A DNA stretch of 64,000 nt from Psychrosphaera haliotis (GTDB taxonomy: Bacteria; Pseudomonadota; Gammaproteobacteria; Enterobacterales; Alteromonadaceae): assembly GCF_039523615.1 (NCBI RefSeq), contig NZ_BAAAFQ010000007.1, positions 248,001-312,000 on the forward strand, read 5' to 3'. The stretch's first letter is position 1. Each line of letters begins with the position of its first letter. Shown one piece after another: positions 1 to 8,809 of the stretch. The notes under the pieces are model-generated. The model saw nothing but the letters and a program-made list of their open reading frames with translations, had not been told where the DNA came from and made no database searches. The translations under genes were made by a program, and so were the position numbers.

Positions 1-340
1 AAAAATTATCGATACCTATTCCACCAAGGAAAATGGTAACAGAGGCATCGATTTCGGAGGAAGACCAGGCGATCCTATTATTGCAGCAGCAGACGGCAAG
101 GTAGTTTACGCAGGTAGTGCGCTAAGAGGGTTTGGTAATTTAGTTATTATCAAGCACAACAACGATTATTTAAGTGCTTATGCTCACAATCGTTCTTTGT
201 TGGTTAAAGAACAAGATTGGGTTAAGGCAGGACAAATTATTGCGGAAATGGGCAGCTCTGGAACCGATAAAGTCAAACTTCATTTTGAAATTCGATTTCG
301 TGGCCGAACTGTAAATCCTCATAAATACCTGCCTAAATAG
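1..340 (+). CDS. nlpD: NlpD, 3' end (LytM/M23 domain), partial
   Basis: The left edge cuts this gene; an open frame beginning at base 2 runs to TAG at 338-340 and gives about 112 residues. It is the C-terminal LytM (peptidase M23-like) domain, with GRPGDPIIAAADGKVVYAG, GFGNLVIIKHNNDYLSAYAH and a LHFEIRFRGRTVNPHKYLP ending that closely follows E. coli NlpD. The first zinc ligand position of active M23 enzymes is not His here (NRGIDFGG), as in other NlpD proteins. Known role of the family: an envelope lipoprotein that activates the amidase AmiC at the division septum rather than cutting peptidoglycan itself. The rpoS gene follows 62 bp downstream, the classic nlpD-rpoS arrangement, in which the main rpoS promoter usually lies inside nlpD (upstream of this window). 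Confidence 0.93.
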   Translation, partial: KIIDTYSTKENGNRGIDFGGRPGDPIIAAADGKVVYAGSALRGFGNLVIIKHNNDYLSAYAHNRSLLVKEQDWVKAGQIIAEMGSSGTDKVKLHFEIRFRGRTVNPHKYLPK

Positions 341-402
341 TCATAAGCTTATATTGTTAACCTAAAAAATATTGCAAAAGCAATGTATCTGGGAGTCGCA
401 CT

Positions 403-1383
403 ATGGGCCAAGAACTGGTATCTGAAGTTGAAGAAACTGTAAAAACAAACGCAGAGTTTTCCGAGGGTCAGCTTAATGAAGTTGAAGATGCGGAAGAAAC
501 TGTTGAAGAGGAAGTTGTTCTTAAAGCCGAGCAGCCCAAGAACCTCGACGCCACACAAATCTACTTGAGTGAAATTGGATTCTCTCCACTACTTACCGCA
601 GAAGAAGAAGTATTTTTTGCCCGTAAAGCATTAAAAGGCTGTGACGCATCTCGAAAGCGAATGATAGAAAGCAACCTTCGCCTCGTTGTAAAAATAGCTC
701 GCCGTTATAATAATCGTGGTTTGGCACTATTGGACTTAATCGAAGAGGGCAACTTAGGTTTAATTCGTGCTGTTGAAAAATTTGATCCTGAAAGAGGGTT
801 TAGATTCTCTACTTACGCGACATGGTGGATCAGGCAGACGATAGAACGTGCCATAATGAATCAAACACGCACTATTCGATTGCCTATTCATGTAGTAAAA
901 GAGTTAAATGTTTATTTACGAACAGCCCGAGAGTTAGCTCAGCAATTGGATCATGAGCCAACAGCAGAAGAGATTGCAGCTAAACTTGATCGTCCCGTTG
1001 AAGACGTGTCAAAAATGTTACGCTTAAATGAACGTATAAGCTCAGTTGACACACCTATTGGTGGTGATTCAGACAAAGTTTTATTAGATGTCATTGCCGA
1101 CGATCGCTTAAAAGGACCAGAGCTTAAAACAACAAATGACGATATAAACGATAATATTGTCCATTGGTTAGAGCAACTTAACCCAAAGCAACGTGAGGTT
1201 TTAGCTCGTCGTTTTGGTCTGTTAGGTTATGAGCCTTCTACGTTAGAGAATGTAGGTAAAGAAATAGGCCTCACAAGAGAACGCGTTCGCCAAATTCAAG
1301 TGGAAGCTTTGCGTAGACTGAAAGATATGGCTTTGCATGAAGGGTTGAACATGGAGTCACTGTTTCAAGTTGAAGAACACTAG
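403..1383 (+). CDS. rpoS: RNA polymerase sigma factor RpoS (sigma-38)
   Basis: A 326-residue sigma-70 family protein, close to the usual 330 of RpoS. Region 1.2 is at about 50-78 (DATQIYLSEIGFSPLLTAEEE). Region 2, with the -10 recognition helix (FSTYATWWIRQTIERAI), spans about 85-160; region 3 follows, and the region 4 helix-turn-helix (GLTRERVRQIQVEALRRLK) is near 285-312. It directs transcription of stationary-phase and general stress genes. The N-terminal 45 residues are unusually acidic, with several EE and VEE runs. The ATG at 403 is supported by GGGAG ten bases upstream. The gene lies directly after nlpD and has an intrinsic terminator 22 bp after its stop. Identity rests on both sequence and neighbour; RpoD would be about twice as long. 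Confidence 0.96.
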   Translation: MGQELVSEVEETVKTNAEFSEGQLNEVEDAEETVEEEVVLKAEQPKNLDATQIYLSEIGFSPLLTAEEEVFFARKALKGCDASRKRMIESNLRLVVKIARRYNNRGLALLDLIEEGNLGLIRAVEKFDPERGFRFSTYATWWIRQTIERAIMNQTRTIRLPIHVVKELNVYLRTARELAQQLDHEPTAEEIAAKLDRPVEDVSKMLRLNERISSVDTPIGGDSDKVLLDVIADDRLKGPELKTTNDDINDNIVHWLEQLNPKQREVLARRFGLLGYEPSTLENVGKEIGLTRERVRQIQVEALRRLKDMALHEGLNMESLFQVEEH

Positions 1384-1404
1384 TTTTTTACAACATGTGA
1401 ATAT

Positions 1405-1433
1405 AAGCCGGTGTTAATTACCGGCTTTTTTTT
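1405..1433 (+). terminator. Intrinsic terminator of rpoS
   Basis: An 8-bp perfect stem, AAGCCGGT at 1405-1412 and ACCGGCTT at 1420-1427, with a 7-nt loop and a run of eight T. It sits 22 bp after the rpoS stop codon and separates rpoS from the next gene. Confidence 0.9.
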
Positions 1434-1491
1434 GGCTAAAATTTATAGTAATCTGTCTTTTCCTGGCTTTGGATGGCCTGACTAAAACGTT

Positions 1492-2934
1492 TTGAGTGTT
1501 CATCGATTGAATATAAATTTTTTTTTAAAGATAGCGATTATCTTTACACTACTTAATGTACCCCTTATATCGGCAAACCAGCCGGAAGCCCCTATTCAAA
1601 AAGAATTTAAGCAAGAAAAAACCATTCTTCTGCGTACACCTCCTCCTCATTCTCAAGGCTATTTTGTATCGGAAGTTCTGACCAAGCTTTATAAAAACCT
1701 AGGATACCAGGTGGAGTTTATAAATGTTCCAGGTGTTCGAGAGTTAGAATTGGCGGAAAAGTCGATACTATCAGGCGTTCTCGCTAGAGATAATATTATT
1801 GAACAAGAGCATAAAGAACTGACAAGAGTCGACTTTACACTTTTTGAATATCAAATCATCTTAACCGGCGACCGAAGAGTGTGTGGATATTGCTTACCTG
1901 AGCACCTTGATGTTATTGCTTACCCAAATGGGCTTGAGGTATTTCCAGAAATTATAAGGAAGTATTTTAAAGACCCTAAAGTAATGACACTAACGGATAC
2001 AAAAGATGTTGAAGAGGTTGTTTTAAAGCAACGATTGCCAGCTTTTTTAAATGCAAATATCGATTATTCGGAGCAACTTAATGTTAATCCGCACATTATT
2101 AAACACATTTTAGAGGTTCGCCCTGACTTCCATTATCTTTCACCAAAATATGCTTTTTTAAAGCCGGCACTAGAGAAAGGCTTGAAAGAAATGCAAGTGA
2201 GTGGAGAGTTAGCTGCTTTAAAAGATAAGTTCGAAATAGAATCATATTCCAACGCCTATCAACTACCTAATAACTTACGCATAAAAGCTGCAAGTGGAAA
2301 TTGGGAAGAATATACGGAAGTTGATGGTAGTGGCGTCTATTGGAAAATGGTAGACAGTGGGTTTGGTAAAAGTAGAAAGCTTGAAAAGGAAGCAACCTCT
2401 TGGCTCCGCGCTGTTCGCTTATTTGAAGAACAAAAAGTGGATGTTCTAGTGGGTGCTTACAAAAATTCACTTCCTGGTTATTTACCCTCAAAGTACCACA
2501 TTGATTATGAAACAGAAGTCTACGCCTTTACGCATGATGAGGAAACGCTAACTAGGTTTAAAAACAACGATATAGACTTAACTGTATGTGCATCAGAAAC
2601 ATATGAACTAGTAGTTAGTAAATTGCCTTCGGAAACTTCAATTTATAATTCCGACTTCTTTATGTGTGAGCAGTTGTTTACAAATAAAAGAGTAGACGTT
2701 TTGATTGAATATCCTTATAACGTCCCATCCTATTTTGATACTTACAAATACACTCAGTTCCATGAGTCTTTGCCATTATTTTTGCTATTTCACAATAATG
2801 AAAAAGGCCGTACTTTGAAGGACTGGTTTGATAAAGGTATAGAGAAGGCCAGGAGAGAGAACCAGTTGTCCCAGAACTTTCTATCTTTACAAGATTATAA
2901 AAATGCTAGGATTGAAGCCTCTAAGGTCAACTAA
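1492..2934 (+). CDS. Periplasmic protein with two solute-binding-like modules
   Basis: A 480-residue predicted exported protein. A hydrophobic signal segment covers about residues 10-28, then come two successive regions that each resemble the amino-acid-type solute-binding fold (SBP_bac_3-like). Module 1 is about 43-250 (TILLRTPPPHSQGYFVSEVLTKLYKNLGY) and ends in the helix typical of the family (LEKGLKEMQVSGELAALKDKF). Module 2 is about 260-470 and ends in a similar helix (FDKGIEKARRENQLSQNF). No permease or ATPase gene and no sensor-kinase or GGDEF domain is attached or adjacent. The start is a TTG with no clear ribosome-binding site and the next in-frame Met is far inside, so the N-terminus is uncertain. 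The substrate is unknown. Close homologues in this bacterial group are usually free-standing, and the function is not established. Confidence 0.6.
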   Translation: MSVHRLNINFFLKIAIIFTLLNVPLISANQPEAPIQKEFKQEKTILLRTPPPHSQGYFVSEVLTKLYKNLGYQVEFINVPGVRELELAEKSILSGVLARDNIIEQEHKELTRVDFTLFEYQIILTGDRRVCGYCLPEHLDVIAYPNGLEVFPEIIRKYFKDPKVMTLTDTKDVEEVVLKQRLPAFLNANIDYSEQLNVNPHIIKHILEVRPDFHYLSPKYAFLKPALEKGLKEMQVSGELAALKDKFEIESYSNAYQLPNNLRIKAASGNWEEYTEVDGSGVYWKMVDSGFGKSRKLEKEATSWLRAVRLFEEQKVDVLVGAYKNSLPGYLPSKYHIDYETEVYAFTHDEETLTRFKNNDIDLTVCASETYELVVSKLPSETSIYNSDFFMCEQLFTNKRVDVLIEYPYNVPSYFDTYKYTQFHESLPLFLLFHNNEKGRTLKDWFDKGIEKARRENQLSQNFLSLQDYKNARIEASKVN

Positions 2935-2950
2935 ATTCAATCAGAAGTCC

Positions 2951-2973
2951 TTGAGCCTATTAGATAGGCTCAA
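2951..2973. terminator. Hairpin between convergent genes
   Basis: A perfect 10-bp inverted repeat, TTGAGCCTAT / ATAGGCTCAA with a 3-nt loop, lies between the stop of the plus-strand binding-module gene and the stop of minus-strand mutS. Neither side has a strong T-run, so it is a plausible bidirectional terminator rather than a canonical one. Confidence 0.55.
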
Positions 2974-2994
2974 AGTTTAAGGGGTACCAATAAA

Positions 2995-5610
2995 CTATCT
3001 TAGGGTTTGCTTTAATTTACTGATTAATTCCCAAGCTTGTCGTGGCGAAAGGTCATCAAGATCTGTATCTGATATAACATCGGCAACTTGCAACTTCGAC
3101 ATTTCCATCATTGACAGTGGTTTTGCTTGTGGGTTTGTAAGGGATTGTTCAGCGTACACTTCATTATTAAGCTCTTCTGGTGGGCTCTTCATTTCCAACT
3201 GGTGGAGTTTCCTTTTAGCGTAGTGTAAAACCTCTTTTGGCAATCCTGCCAATTTAGCCACCTGTATCCCAAAGCTTTTACTTGCTGCTCCTTCTTGTAC
3301 TGCGTGCATAAATATTATGTCATCGCCATGTTCCTGCGCATCTAGGTGGACATTGACTACCCCTTCATGGTCTTCAGCAAATTCAGTCAATTCAAAGTAA
3401 TGCGTTGCAAATAATGTTAGGGAGTGGAGTTTAGAAACTAAATAATCCGCCGTCGCCCAAGCTAAACTTAGTCCATCATAGGTACTTGTACCTCTGCCAA
3501 TTTCATCCATCAAAACCAGAGAGTTTGGAGTTGCGTTGTGCAAAATGTTTGCAGTTTCTGTCATTTCCACCATAAATGTGGAACGACCCGAAGCAAGGTC
3601 ATCCGATGCGCCAATACGAGTAAATATCCTATCTATTTCGCCAATTTCAGCAGACTCTGCAGGTACGTAACAACCAATGTTAGCCATTAGAGTTATTAGC
3701 GCTATTTGTCTCATGTAGGTCGATTTACCACCCATGTTTGGCCCTGTAATCACCGCAAGTCGACGGTCAACATTAAGGCTAACTGGGTTGGCAATAAATG
3801 GGTCGGACATCACCTGTTCAACAACAGGGTGACGACCGCCTTCAATATTAATACTTCGGCCGTGCACTAAAGTTGGTTTGTTATAGTTAAGAGATTCTGC
3901 TCGTTCAGAAAAATTACAAAGTACATCCAGTTGAGCAATACCTTCGGATGTATATTGCAGTGGCTCTATAACATCATTGAGCTTGGTAATGAGTTCGTCA
4001 TACAACTTCTTTTCTAGCGCTAGTGAGCGACTTTGACTGGTGAGGACTTTTTCTTCATGTGCTTTTAACTCAGGAACAATATAACGTTCATTGTTTTTTA
4101 ACGTTTGACGACGAATATAATGATCTGGAACCTGCGCCGAATTTGCTTTGCTGACGTCTATAAAAAAGCCGTGCACTCTGTTGTAACCAACTTTAAGAGT
4201 CGCAATACCAGTTTGCTCGCGTTCTCTTGCCTCTAGCTCTTCAACAAAGCGAGTTGCACCTGCGCTAAGCTCCCTAAGTTCGTCTAGGCTTTCATCAAAG
4301 CCAGGTTTAATGACTCCACCATCACGGATTAATACCGGTGGACTTTCAATAATTGCCGACTCCAACAGTAACGCTACGTCAGGTAACTCTTGAATATTTT
4401 GCTTAAGGGCATTGAGCCTTGCGGACTTTGTATTTGTCAGTGAAGACTTTAAGTCAGGTATAATTACTAGCGCATTTCTCAATCTAGCCAAGTCTCTTGG
4501 TCTAGCGGAGCGTAGTGCTAGCCGTGCAACAATTCGTTCTATGTCGCCAATTTGCTTTAAAAAGTCTTGAACTTCTCCGAAACGGTCACTAACTAACAAC
4601 TCATCTACGGCGTCCAGTCTAGCTGAAACTTCAAGTTGCTCTCGACTTGGCATGTGGATCCAACGCTTTAACAATCGACTGCCCATTGGCGTCGCCGTTT
4701 TATCCAAAATTTGGGCTAACGTATTGTCTAATCCACCAGATAAATTTTGTGTAAGTTCTAAGTTTTTTCGGGTAGCTGAGTCTATCAATATACAACTTTG
4801 TAATGACTCTACCGTTAGACTTCTAATATGCGGTAGTGCTGTGCGTTGGGTATCTTTTACATATTGCATTAAGCAACCGGCTGCGCATAAGCCAACAGAA
4901 TATTCCATAACGCCAAAGCCGGTTAGCTCTTTAGTTTTGAATTGTTGATTTAGAACTCTATGAGCCGTTTGCAAATCAAATTCCCAGTCGGGTCTGCGTC
5001 TAGCACCCTTAGCTCGGACCACGCCATGCAATTCAGTAACGGACTCTGCATATAACAGTTCGGCAGGAGACAGCCTAGTTAAAGTAGCACTTAAATCGCT
5101 AATATTTGAAAATTCATTCAATAAAAAACGACCGCTATTAATGTCTAAATAAGCGAGCCCAAATAAAGTATCAGATTTAGTTTTCTGCTCAAAAACTGCA
5201 GCAATTAGATTGTCTTGTCTGTCAGGAAGTAGGTTTTCGTCAGTCACAGTACCTGGCGTTACAATTCTTACGACCTTTCTGTCCACAGGTCCCTTGCTTG
5301 TAGCAGGATCACCAACTTGTTCGCAAATTGCGACGGATTGTCCCATTTGAACTAATCGAGATAAATAATTATCCACCGCATGATAAGGCACACCTGCCAT
5401 TGGGATCGGCTGACCGTGCGCGGTACCTCTTTTTGTTAGTGAAATATCAAGTAGTTCTGATGCTCGTTTGGCATCATCAAAAAAGAGTTCATAAAAGTCA
5501 CCCATTCTATAAAATAGTAGGACGTCTTGATGATCCTTCTTTAACTTTAAAAACTGTTGCATCATTGGCGTTTGTGCCGAAATACTCGCTTCACTGTATA
5601 AATCAATCAT
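2995..5610 (-). CDS. mutS: DNA mismatch repair protein MutS
   Basis: 871 residues, close to E. coli MutS (853). The mismatch-reading Phe-x-Glu motif (MGDFYELFF) is near residue 37, followed by the connector, the core clamp and lever region, and the ATPase domain. That domain has Walker A GPNMGGKSTYMRQ near residue 620, the GASDDLASGRSTFMVEM signature, Walker B (LVLMDEIGRGTSTYDG) and the switch FATHYFELTE. The C-terminal tail would carry the tetramerisation segment. The protein scans for mispairs and recruits MutL. ATG at 5610 gives the conventional MutS N-terminus. The gene is divergent from pncC; proximity of mutS, rpoS and recA is common in gammaproteobacteria. Confidence 0.97.
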   Translation of the reverse strand: MIDLYSEASISAQTPMMQQFLKLKKDHQDVLLFYRMGDFYELFFDDAKRASELLDISLTKRGTAHGQPIPMAGVPYHAVDNYLSRLVQMGQSVAICEQVGDPATSKGPVDRKVVRIVTPGTVTDENLLPDRQDNLIAAVFEQKTKSDTLFGLAYLDINSGRFLLNEFSNISDLSATLTRLSPAELLYAESVTELHGVVRAKGARRRPDWEFDLQTAHRVLNQQFKTKELTGFGVMEYSVGLCAAGCLMQYVKDTQRTALPHIRSLTVESLQSCILIDSATRKNLELTQNLSGGLDNTLAQILDKTATPMGSRLLKRWIHMPSREQLEVSARLDAVDELLVSDRFGEVQDFLKQIGDIERIVARLALRSARPRDLARLRNALVIIPDLKSSLTNTKSARLNALKQNIQELPDVALLLESAIIESPPVLIRDGGVIKPGFDESLDELRELSAGATRFVEELEAREREQTGIATLKVGYNRVHGFFIDVSKANSAQVPDHYIRRQTLKNNERYIVPELKAHEEKVLTSQSRSLALEKKLYDELITKLNDVIEPLQYTSEGIAQLDVLCNFSERAESLNYNKPTLVHGRSINIEGGRHPVVEQVMSDPFIANPVSLNVDRRLAVITGPNMGGKSTYMRQIALITLMANIGCYVPAESAEIGEIDRIFTRIGASDDLASGRSTFMVEMTETANILHNATPNSLVLMDEIGRGTSTYDGLSLAWATADYLVSKLHSLTLFATHYFELTEFAEDHEGVVNVHLDAQEHGDDIIFMHAVQEGAASKSFGIQVAKLAGLPKEVLHYAKRKLHQLEMKSPPEELNNEVYAEQSLTNPQAKPLSMMEMSKLQVADVISDTDLDDLSPRQAWELISKLKQTLR

Positions 5611-5828
5611 TTTTGCGGTGAACTGATGGTTGTCTCATAATGTTGTATATTGTCACAGATCGATCCACTGCTGTCTCGTAAAATTTAAAATCTATGGAAT
5701 TGCATTCAATAAAATTAGGCCCATTAAAATGCTTATTAATATAAAGCTCATTAATGAAAAGTTATTTAATAAGGCTGGGCGCTAAAAGTTAGAAACAAGT
5801 GTTCCATAAACATAAGGCTAAACGGAAG

Positions 5829-6332
5829 ATGCAAAAGCGCACAGAGATACTAGAAACCCTGGCTGCACTATTAATAAAAAGAAAATGGACAGTTACCACT
5901 GCCGAGTCATGCACAGGCGGTGGGATTTCCAGTGCCATAACAGAACTGGCTGGCAGTTCTGAATATTTTGAACAGGCGTTTATAACTTATAGTAACTCTG
6001 CAAAACAAAGTTTAGTTGGAGTGAAAGAAGATACTTTAATGACACATGGTGCAGTGTCCGAACAAACCGTAAAGGAAATGGCAAAGGGCGCACTGATAAA
6101 GGCTGGTGCGAATGCTTCCATAGCCGTCAGTGGTATTGCGGGTCCAGGTGGCGGTACAGAAAATAAACCAGTTGGAACAGTTTGGTTTGCTTTTGCTGTT
6201 AGGGATGACAACACTGAAAACAGTAAAATAGAACTTTTTAGTGAGCATCGGTTATTTGATGGTGATCGTATTTTGGTCCGAGAGAGTGCGATAAATTTTT
6301 CTTTAAATCAGTTGGTTAGTGTAATTTCTTAG
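5829..6332 (+). CDS. pncC: Nicotinamide-nucleotide amidohydrolase PncC (CinA C-terminal family)
   Basis: A 167-residue stand-alone CinA C-terminal domain, matching E. coli PncC (165). The signature TAESCTGGGISSAITELAGSS is at about residues 24-44 and the conserved AVSGIAGPGGG near 98-108. The enzyme deamidates NMN to nicotinate mononucleotide, recycling the NMN released by NAD-dependent DNA ligase. I chose ATG 5829 because it gives the usual length and has AAGG 11 bases upstream. An in-frame GTG at 5799 would add ten basic residues without a visible ribosome-binding site. The gene sits directly upstream of recA, as in E. coli (ygaD-recA). Confidence 0.92.
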   Translation: MQKRTEILETLAALLIKRKWTVTTAESCTGGGISSAITELAGSSEYFEQAFITYSNSAKQSLVGVKEDTLMTHGAVSEQTVKEMAKGALIKAGANASIAVSGIAGPGGGTENKPVGTVWFAFAVRDDNTENSKIELFSEHRLFDGDRILVRESAINFSLNQLVSVIS

Positions 6333-6361
6333 AAAAATATTAAAAAAAATCTCATACAGTA

Positions 6362-6389
6362 TTGATACTGTTTAATTATACAGTATACT
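6362..6389 (+). promoter_or_regulatory. recA promoter with embedded LexA (SOS) box
   Basis: A -35 TTGATA at 6362-6367 and a -10 TATACT at 6384-6389 are separated by 16 bp. Most of the spacer and both inner edges of the hexamers are occupied by TACTGTTTAATTATACAGTA (6366-6385). This is a full CTGT-N8-ACAG LexA site, identical to the E. coli consensus at both ends. The layout is the same as at E. coli recA, so LexA repression and SOS induction are expected. Confidence 0.93.
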
Positions 6390-6441
6390 CGTTTCATAAA
6401 TTTTGGCTTACCGCCATGACATAGTAATTCTGGAGAAATAA

Positions 6442-7482
6442 ATGGACGCGAATAAAGAAAAAGCACTTGGTGCTGCGTTACAGCAAATCGAACGTCAGTT
6501 TGGTAAAGGTTCTATCATGAAGTTAGGTGATAGTAAGGCACTAGATATTGAATCAATATCTACAGGCTCTTTAGGACTTGATATTGCTTTAGGTATAGGC
6601 GGTTTACCATGTGGTCGTATTATTGAAATTTATGGACCAGAGTCATCAGGTAAAACAACATTAACATTACAAGTTATTGCCCAGGCCCAAAAGGAAGGTA
6701 AAACTTGTGCATTCGTTGACGCTGAGCACGCGCTTGATCCAATTTACGCTGCTGCGTTAGGTGTTAATGTTGATGATTTACTGGTATCTCAACCAGATAC
6801 AGGTGAGCAAGCATTAGAAATTACAGACATGTTAGTTCGCTCAGGCGCAGTTGACGTGCTTATTGTTGACTCCGTGGCAGCACTTACTCCAAAGGCAGAA
6901 ATTGAAGGTGACATGGGTGATTCACACATGGGTCTTCAAGCTCGTCTAATGTCACAAGCATTACGTAAGCTTACTGGTAATATCAAACGTTCAAATACTC
7001 TATGTATTTTCATTAACCAAATTCGTATGAAAATTGGTGTTATGTTTGGTAACCCTGAAACAACAACGGGTGGTAACGCCTTAAAATTCTATGCCTCAGT
7101 TCGTTTAGATATTCGTCGTATTGGCTCTGTAAAAGAGGGTGATGAAATCATTGGTAATGAAACTCGGGTTAAGGTTGTTAAAAACAAAGTAGCACCGCCG
7201 TTCAAACAAACTGAATTCATTATAATGTATGGTAAGGGCATCTCTAAAGAAGGTGAACTTATAGACTTAGGCGTTAAAAATAACGTAGTTGATAAAGCCG
7301 GTGCATGGTATGCGTATAACGGAAGTAAAATTGGCCAAGGTAAAGCAAACTGTATTAAGTTCTTAAAAGAAAACACAGAGATTGCGGAAGAGATCGAAGC
7401 TAAGCTTAGAGATATGTTACTTCTTCAAGCGACCATCAAAGATGAAGTTGCTGAAGATAAAGACGCAAGTTTAGAAGGCTAA
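6442..7482 (+). CDS. recA: Recombinase RecA
   Basis: 346 residues (E. coli 352). Walker A GPESSGKT is at 65-72, followed by the MAW motif, the loop L2 region (FINQIRMKIGVMFGNPETTTGG), and an acidic C-terminal tail (EIAEEIEAKLRDMLL...EDKDASLEG). The protein polymerises on single-stranded DNA, carries out strand exchange, and triggers LexA self-cleavage. GGAG lies six bases before the ATG at 6442. Transcription is controlled by the LexA-box promoter at 6362-6389, and an intrinsic terminator lies 29 bp after the stop. No recX gene follows within the window; the next gene is on the opposite strand. Confidence 0.98.
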   Translation: MDANKEKALGAALQQIERQFGKGSIMKLGDSKALDIESISTGSLGLDIALGIGGLPCGRIIEIYGPESSGKTTLTLQVIAQAQKEGKTCAFVDAEHALDPIYAAALGVNVDDLLVSQPDTGEQALEITDMLVRSGAVDVLIVDSVAALTPKAEIEGDMGDSHMGLQARLMSQALRKLTGNIKRSNTLCIFINQIRMKIGVMFGNPETTTGGNALKFYASVRLDIRRIGSVKEGDEIIGNETRVKVVKNKVAPPFKQTEFIIMYGKGISKEGELIDLGVKNNVVDKAGAWYAYNGSKIGQGKANCIKFLKENTEIAEEIEAKLRDMLLLQATIKDEVAEDKDASLEG

Positions 7483-7510
7483 TTTACACCTTCAAAAGTT
7501 GACCCTGCAA

Positions 7511-7540
7511 AAGTCGCCTCAGTTCAAGGCGGCTTTTTTT
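7511..7540 (+). terminator. Intrinsic terminator of recA
   Basis: The 9-bp stem AAGTCGCCT / AGGCGGCTT (one G-U pair), with a 7-nt loop, is followed by T7. It lies 29 bp after the recA stop. Confidence 0.9.
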
Positions 7541-7566
7541 ATGCCTAAAATTTACAACCAGTTTGT

Positions 7567-8808
7567 TTAGAAACGATATTGAGTAGTAAAAGAATATGAC
7601 GCTTGATCTTGTTTGGCCTGCCAGCCAGACCATAACTCGCGATTTTTGTTTTCACTTTTAGTAATCGTAATTTCGGCACCAATTTGCAAGGACTTTGAAG
7701 CTTGGTAACGATAACTAGCCGTTACGCTATTACCCTTACTTTCATTTGGATCGTAAGGAGTGACGTCGTTGTCTGTTACGCTAAACTTATCATACCTTAT
7801 GCTAGCTCTATGCTTATTTAGTTTATAGTGGGCTAACAAGTACCAAGAAGAGAAATCATTGTGCACGCCGTTCAGTCTGTCACCCATTTCCGTATCTCCA
7901 GACATATATTGCCCTAATAGCCTAAGTTGAGGGGTAAACTTATGTAAAAAAGAAGTGGAGATAAAGCGAGTTCGCCAGCCGTACTGCATATCAGTTTCAA
8001 TTGAAAATGGGTCGGCCTTATTGTCATAATAATAGACTCTTACGTCTGTGCGTCTTTGATATTGGACATGACCTCCGACGTAGTAACCCACCCGACCGTC
8101 AGTTTCATCATTTATATCTACATAACTTGGATTAGGGTTTTCAACCGGCTGGAACTGGAAGTAATTGGCAAAGTGCACTTTTTCGCCCACAACAGACTGG
8201 CGGTTATGAATTGCCCAGCCTCGCCATGCTAATAGCGATGCCACGCCATCATTTTGAACATAAGCGGAGATAACTCCGGTATAACTAAAGTTACTATTGT
8301 ACTTTCTTCCAGGGCGTTTGAATTGCCACTCGAATCCTAAGGGCTTTATTTCTTCCCCAACCCAACTGTTTATTGCCGAAAAGTTGAATGTGTAAGGACT
8401 TGTCCACCCAATATCTGAGTTTTCTAACGAAAATTGAGGATAAAAATAGCCAACTTTAACTTGATGTTTTAATCCTTGGCTTAGAGGCTGATAATTTATG
8501 TAAGCCTCGTTAAAACCTAATTTACTGTCACCATCTGGTGTATATTGAATCGTTGAAATAATAGAAAAGTCGGTTGATATGTCGACATTTACTTCTGTTA
8601 GAGCTTGATCTAACGTTAACTGAAAATCATCACTGTAACGATGTACTCCAACGCCTTTATCTAACCATGATTTTAACCAGTCTGTTTCGTTGTTATTTAT
8701 ACGAAGGCTAGCTTCTACTAGAGACTTTGTCGAAATTTCTGCGGCGACATTTATGCTAGCGATTAAAGCTAGGCTAGTAATGACATAAGGTAGATTTTTT
8801 ATTTTCAT
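7567..8808 (-). CDS. Outer-membrane beta-barrel (porin-like) protein
   Basis: 413 residues with a signal peptide (MKIKNLPYVITSLALIASINVAA, cleavage near 23). The mature chain is rich in alternating aromatic/polar strands and ends in Phe (SFTTQYRF), the usual C-terminal signal of outer-membrane barrels. I cannot assign it to a named porin class. ATG 8808 starts one base after the TAG of the upstream GGDEF/EAL gene, giving translational coupling; a GTG at 8826 would overlap that gene and spoil the signal peptide. It is the last gene of a three-gene operon with a cupredoxin protein and a c-di-GMP protein, suggesting a role in envelope transport or sensing linked to the same stimulus. The substrate is unknown. 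Confidence 0.72.
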   Translation of the reverse strand: MKIKNLPYVITSLALIASINVAAEISTKSLVEASLRINNNETDWLKSWLDKGVGVHRYSDDFQLTLDQALTEVNVDISTDFSIISTIQYTPDGDSKLGFNEAYINYQPLSQGLKHQVKVGYFYPQFSLENSDIGWTSPYTFNFSAINSWVGEEIKPLGFEWQFKRPGRKYNSNFSYTGVISAYVQNDGVASLLAWRGWAIHNRQSVVGEKVHFANYFQFQPVENPNPSYVDINDETDGRVGYYVGGHVQYQRRTDVRVYYYDNKADPFSIETDMQYGWRTRFISTSFLHKFTPQLRLLGQYMSGDTEMGDRLNGVHNDFSSWYLLAHYKLNKHRASIRYDKFSVTDNDVTPYDPNESKGNSVTASYRYQASKSLQIGAEITITKSENKNRELWSGWQAKQDQASYSFTTQYRF

Positions 8809-8809
8809 T

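Noticed and set aside
6355..6371. Second inverted repeat ACAGTA-TTGA-TACTGT overlapping the recA promoter as another LexA site
   Set aside because: The spacing between half sites is too short for LexA; it is produced by the -35 region next to the true box.
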